Shown here piece by piece: positions 16,643 to 23,584 of a DNA stretch of 64,000 bases. Position numbers and translations under genes: made by a program. The DNA comes from Gp6-AA40 sp035496255 (lineage in GTDB: Bacteria > Acidobacteriota > Vicinamibacteria > Vicinamibacterales > UBA2999), in NCBI GenBank assembly GCA_035496255.1, contig DATJEU010000068.1, positions 1-64,000 of the forward strand, given 5' to 3'. The stretch's first letter is position 1. The number at the start of each line of letters is the position of its first letter. The notes beneath the pieces were generated by a model. It did not search any database and was not told the origin of the DNA. It was given only the letters and a program-made list of their open reading frames with translations.

Positions 16643-17299
16643 CTACCGCAGGTACTTCTCAAACCACCTCGACGCGAGCGACATCACCTGTTCGAGTGTC
16701 CCGGGTTCTTCGAACAGGTGTGTCGCTCCGGGCACGATCTCCAGTTCCACCGCACCGGTCAGGTGTGTCATCGCCTCGCGATTCATTTCGATCACCGGTT
16801 CATCATCGCCGCCCACGATCAGCAGTGTGGGGGCGGCGACGCCGGCCAGCGCGGCCCCGGCCAGGTCAGGCCGCCCGCCGCGCGAGACGACGGCCTTGAC
16901 TGCTGACGGCCGCGCGGCGGCACCGATCAGCGCGGCGGCGGCGCCGGTGCTCGCGCCGAAGCAGCCGACCGGGAGCGTGAGCAGCTCGTCGCGATCCCGC
17001 GCCCAGTCGATCGCGAGAATCACGCGTTCACCCAGCCGATCGATGTCGAAGCGATATTCGGCCGTGCGCGCATCGATCGCATCTTCCTGCCGCGTCAGCA
17101 GATCAAGGAGCAGCGTCGCGAATCGATGGCGGGCCAGGTACTCCGCCACCGCGCGATTGCGGCGGCTGAAGCGGCTGCTGCCGCTTCCGTGGGCAAAGAT
17201 CACGAGGCCGAGCGCGTCCCGAGGCACCTTGATGTCGGCTCCGAGTTCGCCGCCGGCCACAGGGATCGTGATGGTGTCAGCAACGGCAATGTGAGCCAT
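16643..17299 (-). CDS. Alpha/beta hydrolase, dienelactone-hydrolase type
   Basis: A 218-aa alpha/beta hydrolase. The nucleophile elbow is G-A-S-T-G (about residue 117), the oxyanion region is F-A-H-G-S-G near residue 37, and the catalytic His is probably in G-A-T-H-L-F-E-E near residue 195. Family members hydrolyse esters or lactones; the substrate is unknown. The gene follows the erythromycin esterase by 9 nt and belongs to the group 19323-16643. Phosphoribosyltransferase/dienelactone-hydrolase fusions known in other bacteria support a shared function. Confidence 0.82.
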   Translation of the reverse strand: MAHIAVADTITIPVAGGELGADIKVPRDALGLVIFAHGSGSSRFSRRNRAVAEYLARHRFATLLLDLLTRQEDAIDARTAEYRFDIDRLGERVILAIDWARDRDELLTLPVGCFGASTGAAAALIGAAARPSAVKAVVSRGGRPDLAGAALAGVAAPTLLIVGGDDEPVIEMNREAMTHLTGAVELEIVPGATHLFEEPGTLEQVMSLASRWFEKYLR

Positions 17300-17308
17300 G
17301 TGCGTCCT

Positions 17309-18634
17309 TCAATATGCGGTTGGATACGTCTCCGGCAGATCGGCTTCGTCGACGGCCCACGTTTCCAGCGGCTCCAATGCGGTCGTGTCGTCGATGTGCA
17401 TGACCGCATCGAACTGGTCTGGCAGCGTCGCCTTGAAGTAGTGACTGAGGCGCTCCGAGTCCGGTCGATAGATCACGCCGATGGCGCGCTCGAGTCGCGG
17501 CTCCTGCAGGGCAATGCGAACCGCCTGATGCCGCAGCAGCAGTACGAATCGTTGCAGGTCGGTGTCGTGGAACACCCGCTCATAGCTGCCCTCGAGTGAG
17601 GGCCGCACGCGCTTCCGCTGCGTCGGTTCGTCCCAGTTCGATGCCGCGGTGACGGTGCCGGCGTGGGTCGTGAAGCCGATCAGATACGCCTCCTTGTTGT
17701 ACGTCTGGCGCACGAGTTGACCCAGATTGAGCTCGCCGCGACGCGCCATGTCCGTGGCCCGCGCGTCGCCGAGATGGGAGTTGTGCGCCCAGACGACCGC
17801 GCGCGCGGCACCGCCGGTGTGTCGGATGTGCTGCAGCAGCCCCTGCAGCGTCTCCATCATGTGGCGGTCGCGCAGGTTCCAGGAATCGGCCCGTCCGCCG
17901 AACATCGCGCGGTAGTACATCTCCGCGTTCCGAATCAGTCGTGCATTCTGTTCTGCGTAGAAGAACTCGTCGGCGGCGATCCGCCCATCGCGTGCGGCAT
18001 ACGCGGCTGCCTGCCGGCGCATCTCGACGAGTTGATCGACGACCTGCTGCTCGCAGGACGGCGACAGCCCCACCGTGGCCGCGTAGCCGTAGCCCTGCGT
18101 GTCCTCCGCGAAGTCTTCGAAGCAGCCGTACCGGAAGCGCGCGCGTTCGGCGGCTTCGGGATCGACGTCGCGCAGATAGGTCAGGACGGCTTCGATCGAA
18201 CGATGCATGCTGTACAGGTCGAGTCCGTAGAAGCCGCACTGGGCCGCGGGTTGCCGGGCCCCATTGAAGTCACGGAGCCACGACAGGAATTCGACGACGT
18301 CGCGGTTGCGCCACATCCACCGTGGAAACCGGAGGAAGTCGCCGAGCGCGGATTCGGCCTCCGCGTCGTCACTCGCCTGACGGACCCACCGGTTTGCGCG
18401 ATAGGCGTCGGGCCAGTCGGCCTCGACGGCGACCACGTTAAAACCGCCGCGTTCGATCAAGGCCTTCGTCAGTTCCGCGCGCGCACGGTAGAACTCGTGC
18501 GTGCCATGACTGGCCTCCCCGATCAGGACGATCGATGCCTCGCCAATCGATTCGAAGAGCGCGGCGAAGCCGTCGGGATCGGGCTCGAACCAGGTGGCGT
18601 GACGGCGGACGGCATCAATCGCGGTGTCGGTCAT
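17309..18634 (-). CDS. Erythromycin esterase family protein
   Basis: A 441-aa protein of the erythromycin esterase (EreA/SucB-like) family. Signature residues are G-E-A-S-H-G-T-H-E-F-Y near residue 35 (Glu and His of the active site), E-A-D-W-P near 68 and W-A-H-N-S-H-L-G near 285. True Ere enzymes open macrolide lactones. Chromosomal relatives in gene groups like this one are usually of unknown function, so resistance should not be assumed. ATG 18634 fits the family N-terminus better than 18649. It overlaps the end of the phosphoribosyltransferase region closely and is probably co-transcribed with it. Confidence 0.85.
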   Translation of the reverse strand: MTDTAIDAVRRHATWFEPDPDGFAALFESIGEASIVLIGEASHGTHEFYRARAELTKALIERGGFNVVAVEADWPDAYRANRWVRQASDDAEAESALGDFLRFPRWMWRNRDVVEFLSWLRDFNGARQPAAQCGFYGLDLYSMHRSIEAVLTYLRDVDPEAAERARFRYGCFEDFAEDTQGYGYAATVGLSPSCEQQVVDQLVEMRRQAAAYAARDGRIAADEFFYAEQNARLIRNAEMYYRAMFGGRADSWNLRDRHMMETLQGLLQHIRHTGGAARAVVWAHNSHLGDARATDMARRGELNLGQLVRQTYNKEAYLIGFTTHAGTVTAASNWDEPTQRKRVRPSLEGSYERVFHDTDLQRFVLLLRHQAVRIALQEPRLERAIGVIYRPDSERLSHYFKATLPDQFDAVMHIDDTTALEPLETWAVDEADLPETYPTAY

Positions 18635-18645
18635 GCGGCGACTCC

Positions 18646-19323
18646 TCACACGCCCCGTTCCGCCAGCAACTGCGTACGCTGCGCCAGCAGGTCGCGTACC
18701 TCCTGATCACTGGTTTGATCGAACTGCTCGTACCACAACCCCACCGCCTGGAAGAACTCCGGCGTCATCGCGCACACGACCTCGTCAACCTCCTGGCGAA
18801 ACGAGGCACAGGTGTCGGGCGCGCCGACCGGGGTGGCGATGACGATGCGTGCCGGGTGATGCTGGCGAAGCGCCCGCACCGCCGCACGCATGCTCGAACC
18901 GGTGGCCAGCCCGTCGTCGACGAGAATGACCACCTTGCCCGAGACGTCCGGAAACGGCTGATCGTCCCGATAGAGGCGCTCGCGGCGTTCCAGCTCGCGC
19001 TGCTCCTCCTGAACGACCTGATCGATCGCCGGCTGGGGCACACGCAGCATGTGGACGACTTCGTCGTTGATCACACGAACGCCGCCGCTCGCGATCGCGC
19101 CCATCGCCAGTTCCTGATGCCACGGTACGCCGAGCTTACGGATGACGAAGACGTCGAGAGGTGCGTGCAGTGCGGATGCGATCTCGAACCCGACCGGAAC
19201 GCCGCCGCGCGGGAGGGCAAGGACGATGACGTCCTGCCGGTGGGCGTAGGCGGTGAGGTATCCCGCCAGCACCTTGCCGGCTTCATGCCGATCGCGGAAG
19301 CGGTGCAGGTCGTCGGTTCTCAT
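18646..19323 (-). CDS. Phosphoribosyltransferase family protein
   Basis: A 225-aa type I phosphoribosyltransferase. The PRPP-binding loop is V-I-L-V-D-D-G-L-A-T-G-S-S-M (about residues 130-143), and L-A-L-P-R-G-G-V-P-V-G forms the pyrophosphate loop near residue 38. The nucleobase specificity is not evident and these stand-alone relatives are often uncharacterised. It heads a run with the erythromycin esterase and the alpha/beta hydrolase. The BON gene upstream ends 66 nt away. Confidence 0.83.
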   Translation of the reverse strand: MRTDDLHRFRDRHEAGKVLAGYLTAYAHRQDVIVLALPRGGVPVGFEIASALHAPLDVFVIRKLGVPWHQELAMGAIASGGVRVINDEVVHMLRVPQPAIDQVVQEEQRELERRERLYRDDQPFPDVSGKVVILVDDGLATGSSMRAAVRALRQHHPARIVIATPVGAPDTCASFRQEVDEVVCAMTPEFFQAVGLWYEQFDQTSDQEVRDLLAQRTQLLAERGV

Positions 19324-19389
19324 GCGGGTGTGCCTCCGTACCTCTACGGCTTGTGCATACCGTGTTCCGCGCGCGCGGCCGCTTCAGGT

Positions 19390-19992
19390 TCAAAATGCGT
19401 CGGCGTACGAGATCTCGTCGGATCGATGTCGAGAACGCCGCGCCGCGATCACGCCCGCGACGATCCCGGCGCCCACCAGCGTCCGGGTAATGGGCGACCA
19501 GCGGCGTGGCGACAGGTTCCATCCCGTCCTGCGCCCGTTGCCCTGCAACGACGGTATCCCGTCGCTGTCGACGTGCGGCTCGAGCTCATTGATGACGTTG
19601 GTGACGCCGGGTACGGCGGTGACTGCCTCGACGACATCCGTCACCTCGGCCGCGAGTATGAGCCCGCGCAACGTGACGCTGCCATTCCACACGAATACGT
19701 CGACGGCGCGCGGATGTGAACAGGCGCGACCAAGGCGAGCGCGCACCCGTCCGGCGATCGTGGCATCGTCCACCTGATCGTCGGATGCACGGTGCCGGGC
19801 GGCCGCGGTCAGGCCGCGCGCGCGATTCGAGATGTCGCGCGTGGCGGTGCCGAGACGATTACGCGTGACCCGGCCGGCATGCACGAGTTTGTCGCCAATG
19901 AGCGCACGACGCCGGCGGCCTGTCGTCGGATCGAACAGAAGCGTGGCGGCGCTGCCGACGGCAGCGCTGATCAGGAAGTTCCGGCTGTTCAC
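19390..19992 (-). CDS. BON-domain membrane-associated protein
   Basis: A 200-aa protein. An N-terminal hydrophobic segment (F-L-I-S-A-A-V-G-S-A-A-T-L-L-F) is followed by a BON domain at about residues 80-150 (I-A-G-R-V-R-A-R-L-G, then V-F-V-W-N-G-S-V-T-L-R-G, then V-P-G-V-T-N-V-I-N). A second hydrophobic stretch lies near the C-terminus. BON domains bind membranes or phospholipids and occur in osmotic-stress proteins such as OsmY. GTG 19992 is chosen because GAGGAGGG lies 4 nt upstream, a near-ideal site; an ATG at 20028 is possible but has no such site. Confidence 0.75.
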   Translation of the reverse strand: MNSRNFLISAAVGSAATLLFDPTTGRRRRALIGDKLVHAGRVTRNRLGTATRDISNRARGLTAAARHRASDDQVDDATIAGRVRARLGRACSHPRAVDVFVWNGSVTLRGLILAAEVTDVVEAVTAVPGVTNVINELEPHVDSDGIPSLQGNGRRTGWNLSPRRWSPITRTLVGAGIVAGVIAARRSRHRSDEISYADAF

Positions 19993-20135
19993 GTCGCCCT
20001 CCTCTGGTTTGAGATGCACGTTTCGCATGCATACGCCCGTCCGCATTAGACGTGGTGCGGACCTGTGAGGCTCGCCCCGCATCTTGACCGGCGCTCTGCG
20101 GCGGGAGGACACTGCGCGCGCAACGAGGAGCGCTC

Positions 20136-22319
20136 ATGATCGCGAAACTGTTGAAGGACTGGCGAGCCGTCGCTGTTGCGACGCTGATGCTGCTGGGTTC
20201 GATCGTCATCGTGCAGGCCGCACAATCGGGACGCGGCGGCCGCACCGCTGTCGCTGTTGACGCCGACGACATCGGCGGCGTCGTCACCGGTTCGCGCGGA
20301 CCGGAGGCCGGCGTCTGGGTCATTGCCGAAACGCGATCGCTGCCGACACGATTCATCCGGATTGTCGTCACCGACGATCAGGGCCGCTTTGTCGTCCCCG
20401 ACCTGCCGAAAGCGAATTACGACGTGTGGGTCCGCGGCTACGGCCTGGTCGATTCCGCGAAGGTCAAGGCGGCTCCCGGTCAGACGCTCGCGCTGACGGC
20501 GATGCCGGCGCCGGACAAGAAAGCGGCGGCGCACTACTACCCGGCGCAGTACTGGTTTGCGCTGCTGCAATTGCCGGCAAAAACGGAATTTCCCGGAACC
20601 GGTGCGCAGGGCAACGGTATCTCGCCGAACATCAAGAGTCAGGGTGATTTCATCCGCAGTGTCGTCAACACCGACGGCTGCACCGGCTGTCACCAGCTGG
20701 GGAACGCGGCGACGCGGACGATCCCGTCAGGCATTCTCGCGACCGCGAAAGATTCGCGCGACGCGTGGGACCACCGGATTCAGGCCGGACAGGCCGGCGG
20801 CGGCATGAGTGCACGCTTCACGCAGGTGGGGCGGGCGCGCGTGCTGTCGATGTATGCCGACTGGACGGATCGGATCAAGGCCGGCGAGCTTCCCGGCGCC
20901 GAGCCCGCGAGACCCCAAGGACGGGAGCGTAACGTCGTTGTCACGTTGTGGGACTGGGCCGATCCGAAGGTCTATCTCCACGACGCGATCGCCAGCGACA
21001 AGCGCAATCCCACAGTCAATGCCAACGGGCCGATCTACGGTGCGCTGGAGGAGAGCGGCGATTACCTCGCGGTGCTCGATCCCAAGACGAACACGGCGTC
21101 GCGCATTCCGATCGCGCCTCGCGATCCCGATACCCCGAGCGCGGCCGATCAGCCGCCGGCAGGACCGTCACCGTACTGGGGAGACGAAGCGATCTGGACC
21201 AGCAAGACCACCGTTCACAGCTTCGCCATGGACAAGCAGGCGCGCGTGTGGGCGGCCGGACGTGTGCGCAGGCCGGCGACGCCGGCGTGGTGCCGCGCCG
21301 GTTCCGATCACCCGTCAGCGAAGCTGATGCCGATCAATCAGGGCCAGCGTGGCTTGATCATGTACGACCCGAAGACGAAGCAGACGACGACGATCGATAC
21401 GTGCTTCACGTGGGGACACGTGAACATGGACGCGAACGACGTGCTGTGGTCGTCGTTCGGACCGGCAGGCATCGAGGGATGGTTCGACACGCGCATTTGG
21501 GATCGGACGCACGACGAGAAGCAGGCGCAGGGCTGGACCGCGTTCGTGCTCGACTACAACGGCAACGGCCGGCGTGACGACTACACCGAGCCGAACGCGA
21601 CCCCGGACCCGGCGAAGGATCGACGGCTGAACGTCACGCTCTACGGCGATACGCCGGCGTTCGATGGTTCGGTGTGGGGCAGCGTGCAGGGCATGCCCGG
21701 CGGCCTGCTGCGGCTGGTGCCCGGCTCACATCCACCGGAAACGGCGATCAGCGAGCTCTACGAGGTGCCCTGGAACAACCCGAAGGCGGCAACACAGGGT
21801 TACGCGCCACGCGGCATGGACGTCGACAGCAAGGGCGTCGTCTGGACCGTACTCTCGAGCGGTCATCTCGCCAGCTTCGACCGGCGCAGGTGCAAGGTGC
21901 TGAATGGTCCGATGGCCACGGGGCAGCATTGCCCCGAGGGCTGGACCCTGTATCCGTTCCCGGGTCCCAACTACAGGAACGCGGTCGAGAACGGCAGCGC
22001 CGACTCGGTCTACTACGACTTCGTCGATCGGTTCGACATGCTCGGCGCCGGGAAGGATGTGCCGCTCGCCACCGGCAACCTGTCCGAAGGCTTGCTCGCG
22101 TTGATCGACGGGAAGATCGTCACGCTGCGGGTGCCGTACCCGATGGGATTCTTCGCCAAGGGGATCGACGGCCGCATCGACAACCCGAACGCCGGCTGGA
22201 AGGGCAAGGGCGTCTACACGACGATCGCGACGCGCGCGCCGTTCCACATGGAAGGCGGAAAAGGGGAGACGGCGAAAGTGCTCGAGTTCCAGTTGCGGCC
22301 GGACCCGCTCGCGAAGTGA
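20136..22319 (+). CDS. Secreted protein with carboxypeptidase-regulatory, CxxCH and propeller-like regions
   Basis: A 727-aa exported protein with a signal peptide to about residue 29. A carboxypeptidase-regulatory-like beta-sandwich follows (about 45-125: G-G-V-V-T-G-S-R-G-P-E-A-G-V-W-V, then D-D-Q-G-R-F-V-V-P-D-L). A c-heme motif C-T-G-C-H lies near 181-185, and the long C-terminal part has repeated W-G/W-S-S and D-x-N-D-V-L-W blades resembling virginiamycin-B-lyase-like propellers. The start has GAGGAG 5 nt upstream. Overlap of its stop with the cytochrome c gene suggests the two work together in periplasmic electron transfer. The substrate is unknown. Confidence 0.72.
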   Translation: MIAKLLKDWRAVAVATLMLLGSIVIVQAAQSGRGGRTAVAVDADDIGGVVTGSRGPEAGVWVIAETRSLPTRFIRIVVTDDQGRFVVPDLPKANYDVWVRGYGLVDSAKVKAAPGQTLALTAMPAPDKKAAAHYYPAQYWFALLQLPAKTEFPGTGAQGNGISPNIKSQGDFIRSVVNTDGCTGCHQLGNAATRTIPSGILATAKDSRDAWDHRIQAGQAGGGMSARFTQVGRARVLSMYADWTDRIKAGELPGAEPARPQGRERNVVVTLWDWADPKVYLHDAIASDKRNPTVNANGPIYGALEESGDYLAVLDPKTNTASRIPIAPRDPDTPSAADQPPAGPSPYWGDEAIWTSKTTVHSFAMDKQARVWAAGRVRRPATPAWCRAGSDHPSAKLMPINQGQRGLIMYDPKTKQTTTIDTCFTWGHVNMDANDVLWSSFGPAGIEGWFDTRIWDRTHDEKQAQGWTAFVLDYNGNGRRDDYTEPNATPDPAKDRRLNVTLYGDTPAFDGSVWGSVQGMPGGLLRLVPGSHPPETAISELYEVPWNNPKAATQGYAPRGMDVDSKGVVWTVLSSGHLASFDRRRCKVLNGPMATGQHCPEGWTLYPFPGPNYRNAVENGSADSVYYDFVDRFDMLGAGKDVPLATGNLSEGLLALIDGKIVTLRVPYPMGFFAKGIDGRIDNPNAGWKGKGVYTTIATRAPFHMEGGKGETAKVLEFQLRPDPLAK

Positions 22320-22750
22320 CGGTGCGTCGCATGCCGCGGCGCGGGGTGATCGTCGGGCTCATTTTCCTTCTCGCAGGGGCGAGCCTTCAGGCTCGCCCTC
22401 CACGTGCCGTTCGCCCCGCAGCCGTTGGCCGTTTCCAGTCTGCCGTTGACACGAAGAACCCGATTGCCGCGACACCGGAGTCGATCGCCGCAGGCAAGCA
22501 GACCTACGTGCGCACCTGCGCGCCGTGTCACGGCACGAGTGGAGAAGGGGGTCCGGGCAACGATCTGATTCCGGCCGCGCCGGATCTGACCGACGCGATG
22601 TGGGATCACGGCTCGACCGATGCTGCAATCTTCACGAACATCAAGGAGGGCATCGGCCCCGACTTCAACATGACGCCGTTCCAGGATCGCCTGAAGGACG
22701 AGGAGATCTGGAACGTCGTCAACTACCTCAGGACTCTGGCCAGGAAGTAA
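22316..22750 (+). CDS. Small exported c-type cytochrome
   Basis: A 144-aa class I cytochrome c. The signal peptide is followed by C-A-P-C-H (about residues 67-71) and a distal Met ligand, probably in F-N-M-T-P-F (about 119), ending in the typical E-I-W-N-V-V-N-Y-L-R helix. GTG 22316 overlaps the upstream stop (GTGA), implying coupling; GTG 22322 or ATG 22331 are alternatives. A perfect REP-like palindrome (22377-22398) lies in the codons around the signal-peptidase site. A REP-like terminator follows the gene. Confidence 0.8.
   Translation: MTVRRMPRRGVIVGLIFLLAGASLQARPPRAVRPAAVGRFQSAVDTKNPIAATPESIAAGKQTYVRTCAPCHGTSGEGGPGNDLIPAAPDLTDAMWDHGSTDAAIFTNIKEGIGPDFNMTPFQDRLKDEEIWNVVNYLRTLARK
22377..22398. 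repeat. REP-like palindrome inside the cytochrome c signal region
   Basis: GGGCGAGCCT (22377-22386) pairs perfectly with AGGCTCGCCC (22389-22398) around a 2-nt centre. It encodes the end of the signal peptide and the first mature residues (A-S-L-Q-A-R-P-P), just before the heme domain. The CTTCAG centre is shared with the intergenic elements. Confidence 0.6.
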
Positions 22751-22766
22751 TACCGGCGAAGTCCTT

Positions 22767-22795
22767 GTAGAGGCCGACCCTCAGGTCGGCCTTTT
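22767..22795 (+). terminator. REP-like element acting as an intrinsic terminator
   Basis: GTAG followed by AGGCCGACC-CT-CAGGTCGGCC (22767-22791) forms a strong stem and is followed directly by TTTT. The GTAG head makes it a family-B REP-like element. The T-run makes it a plausible rho-independent terminator of the cytochrome operon. Confidence 0.65.
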
Positions 22796-22811
22796 CGCGC
22801 CGTTCCGGCCG

Positions 22812-22817
22812 TAGAAT
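22812..22817 (+). promoter_or_regulatory. Possible -10 (TAGAAT) of the DUF6152 gene
   Basis: TAGAAT lies 18 nt before the GTG start and 7 nt before the Shine-Dalgarno site GGAGGT (22825-22830). Here a conventional leader is present. Confidence 0.35.
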
Positions 22818-22835
22818 GACCGCCGGAGGTGTAGC

Positions 22836-23210
22836 GTGCGCATGAGGCACTTGATCCTGACGATCGCCCTGGTCCTGGCCACGACCCTCGTGTCGGCCCA
22901 TCACTCGTGGCCCGTCAACATGGACAAGCTGGTGACCGTGAAAGGCACGATCACCAGAGTCGAATGGGCCAACCCGCATCCGATGTTCACGCTCGAGGTC
23001 CGCGATAACGGCAGCAAGATCGAGACGTGGCAGATCGGTGGGCCCGCCGTCACTCGCATGGAAGCCAACGGGTGGACGAAGACCACGCTCAAACCGGGTG
23101 ACACCGTCACAGGCGTCGGCTACCAGTTCTCGGACGGCCAGAAAATCCTGCGGCTCGAGAAGATCGTGCTGGCCGACGGTAAAGAGCTGGCAGTGTACGC
23201 GCGGCGGTAG
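22836..23210 (+). CDS. DUF6152 family exported protein
   Basis: A 124-aa protein with a signal peptide (L-I-L-T-I-A-L-V-L-A, cleavage after V-S-A) and then H-H-S-W, V-T-V-K-G-T-I-T-R-V-E-W-A-N-P-H and G-D-T-V-T-G-V-G-Y, the recognisable pattern of DUF6152, a small beta-barrel family common in Acidobacteria and Proteobacteria. The function is unknown. The conserved H-H and N-P-H may bind metal. GTG 22836 has GGAGGT 5 nt upstream; ATG 22842 is the alternative. It stands alone after the cytochrome terminator. Confidence 0.8.
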   Translation: MRMRHLILTIALVLATTLVSAHHSWPVNMDKLVTVKGTITRVEWANPHPMFTLEVRDNGSKIETWQIGGPAVTRMEANGWTKTTLKPGDTVTGVGYQFSDGQKILRLEKIVLADGKELAVYARR

Positions 23211-23584
23211 CTGTCATTTCGGCGTGACCGGCGCTGATCTTCAACTGGTCATTCGTGGTCTTGTGGCTGGACGTCGCGCTGGTCATTCTGTACTTCATCC
23301 TCGTGAGAACCGTAGAAGTTCGCAACGGCGTTCCGGAAGTGAAGGACGAGAGGATGCCACTCACTCTCTATCAGCGGATCTCGCGTTACTGTGCCTGGTG
23401 TTCCTCTTTTCGTGCGTTGAAAGAGCTGACGCCTCCGAGAGTGGCTTCGGCGTCGTCGAGATTCGTCGGCGTGCTCGTCGCCATCATGGTCGTGGCAAGC
23501 ACCTGGACGTACCTGTCAGTACCGCTGCCATTCCGGGCGACACGCGTGCCGCAGGCCGGCTTGCCGCCGCGGTAACTCACGCGT
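23211..23584 (+). other. Long spacer with a weak, possibly decayed membrane ORF (23255-23575)
   Basis: This 374-nt stretch has no recognisable gene. One frame (GTG 23255 to stop 23575, 106 aa) has two hydrophobic segments, W-L-D-V-A-L-V-I-L-Y-F-I-L-V near its start and V-G-V-L-V-A-I-M-V-V-A in its second half. Hydrophobicity continues upstream of the GTG to a stop at 23225-23227. There is no Shine-Dalgarno site and no family I know. It could be a decayed membrane gene or chance. Confidence 0.25.

Noticed and set aside
17309..18634. Calling the erythromycin-esterase-like gene an antibiotic-resistance determinant.
   Set aside because: Chromosomal members in such enzyme groups are usually not macrolide esterases, and there is no mobile context or resistance neighbour.
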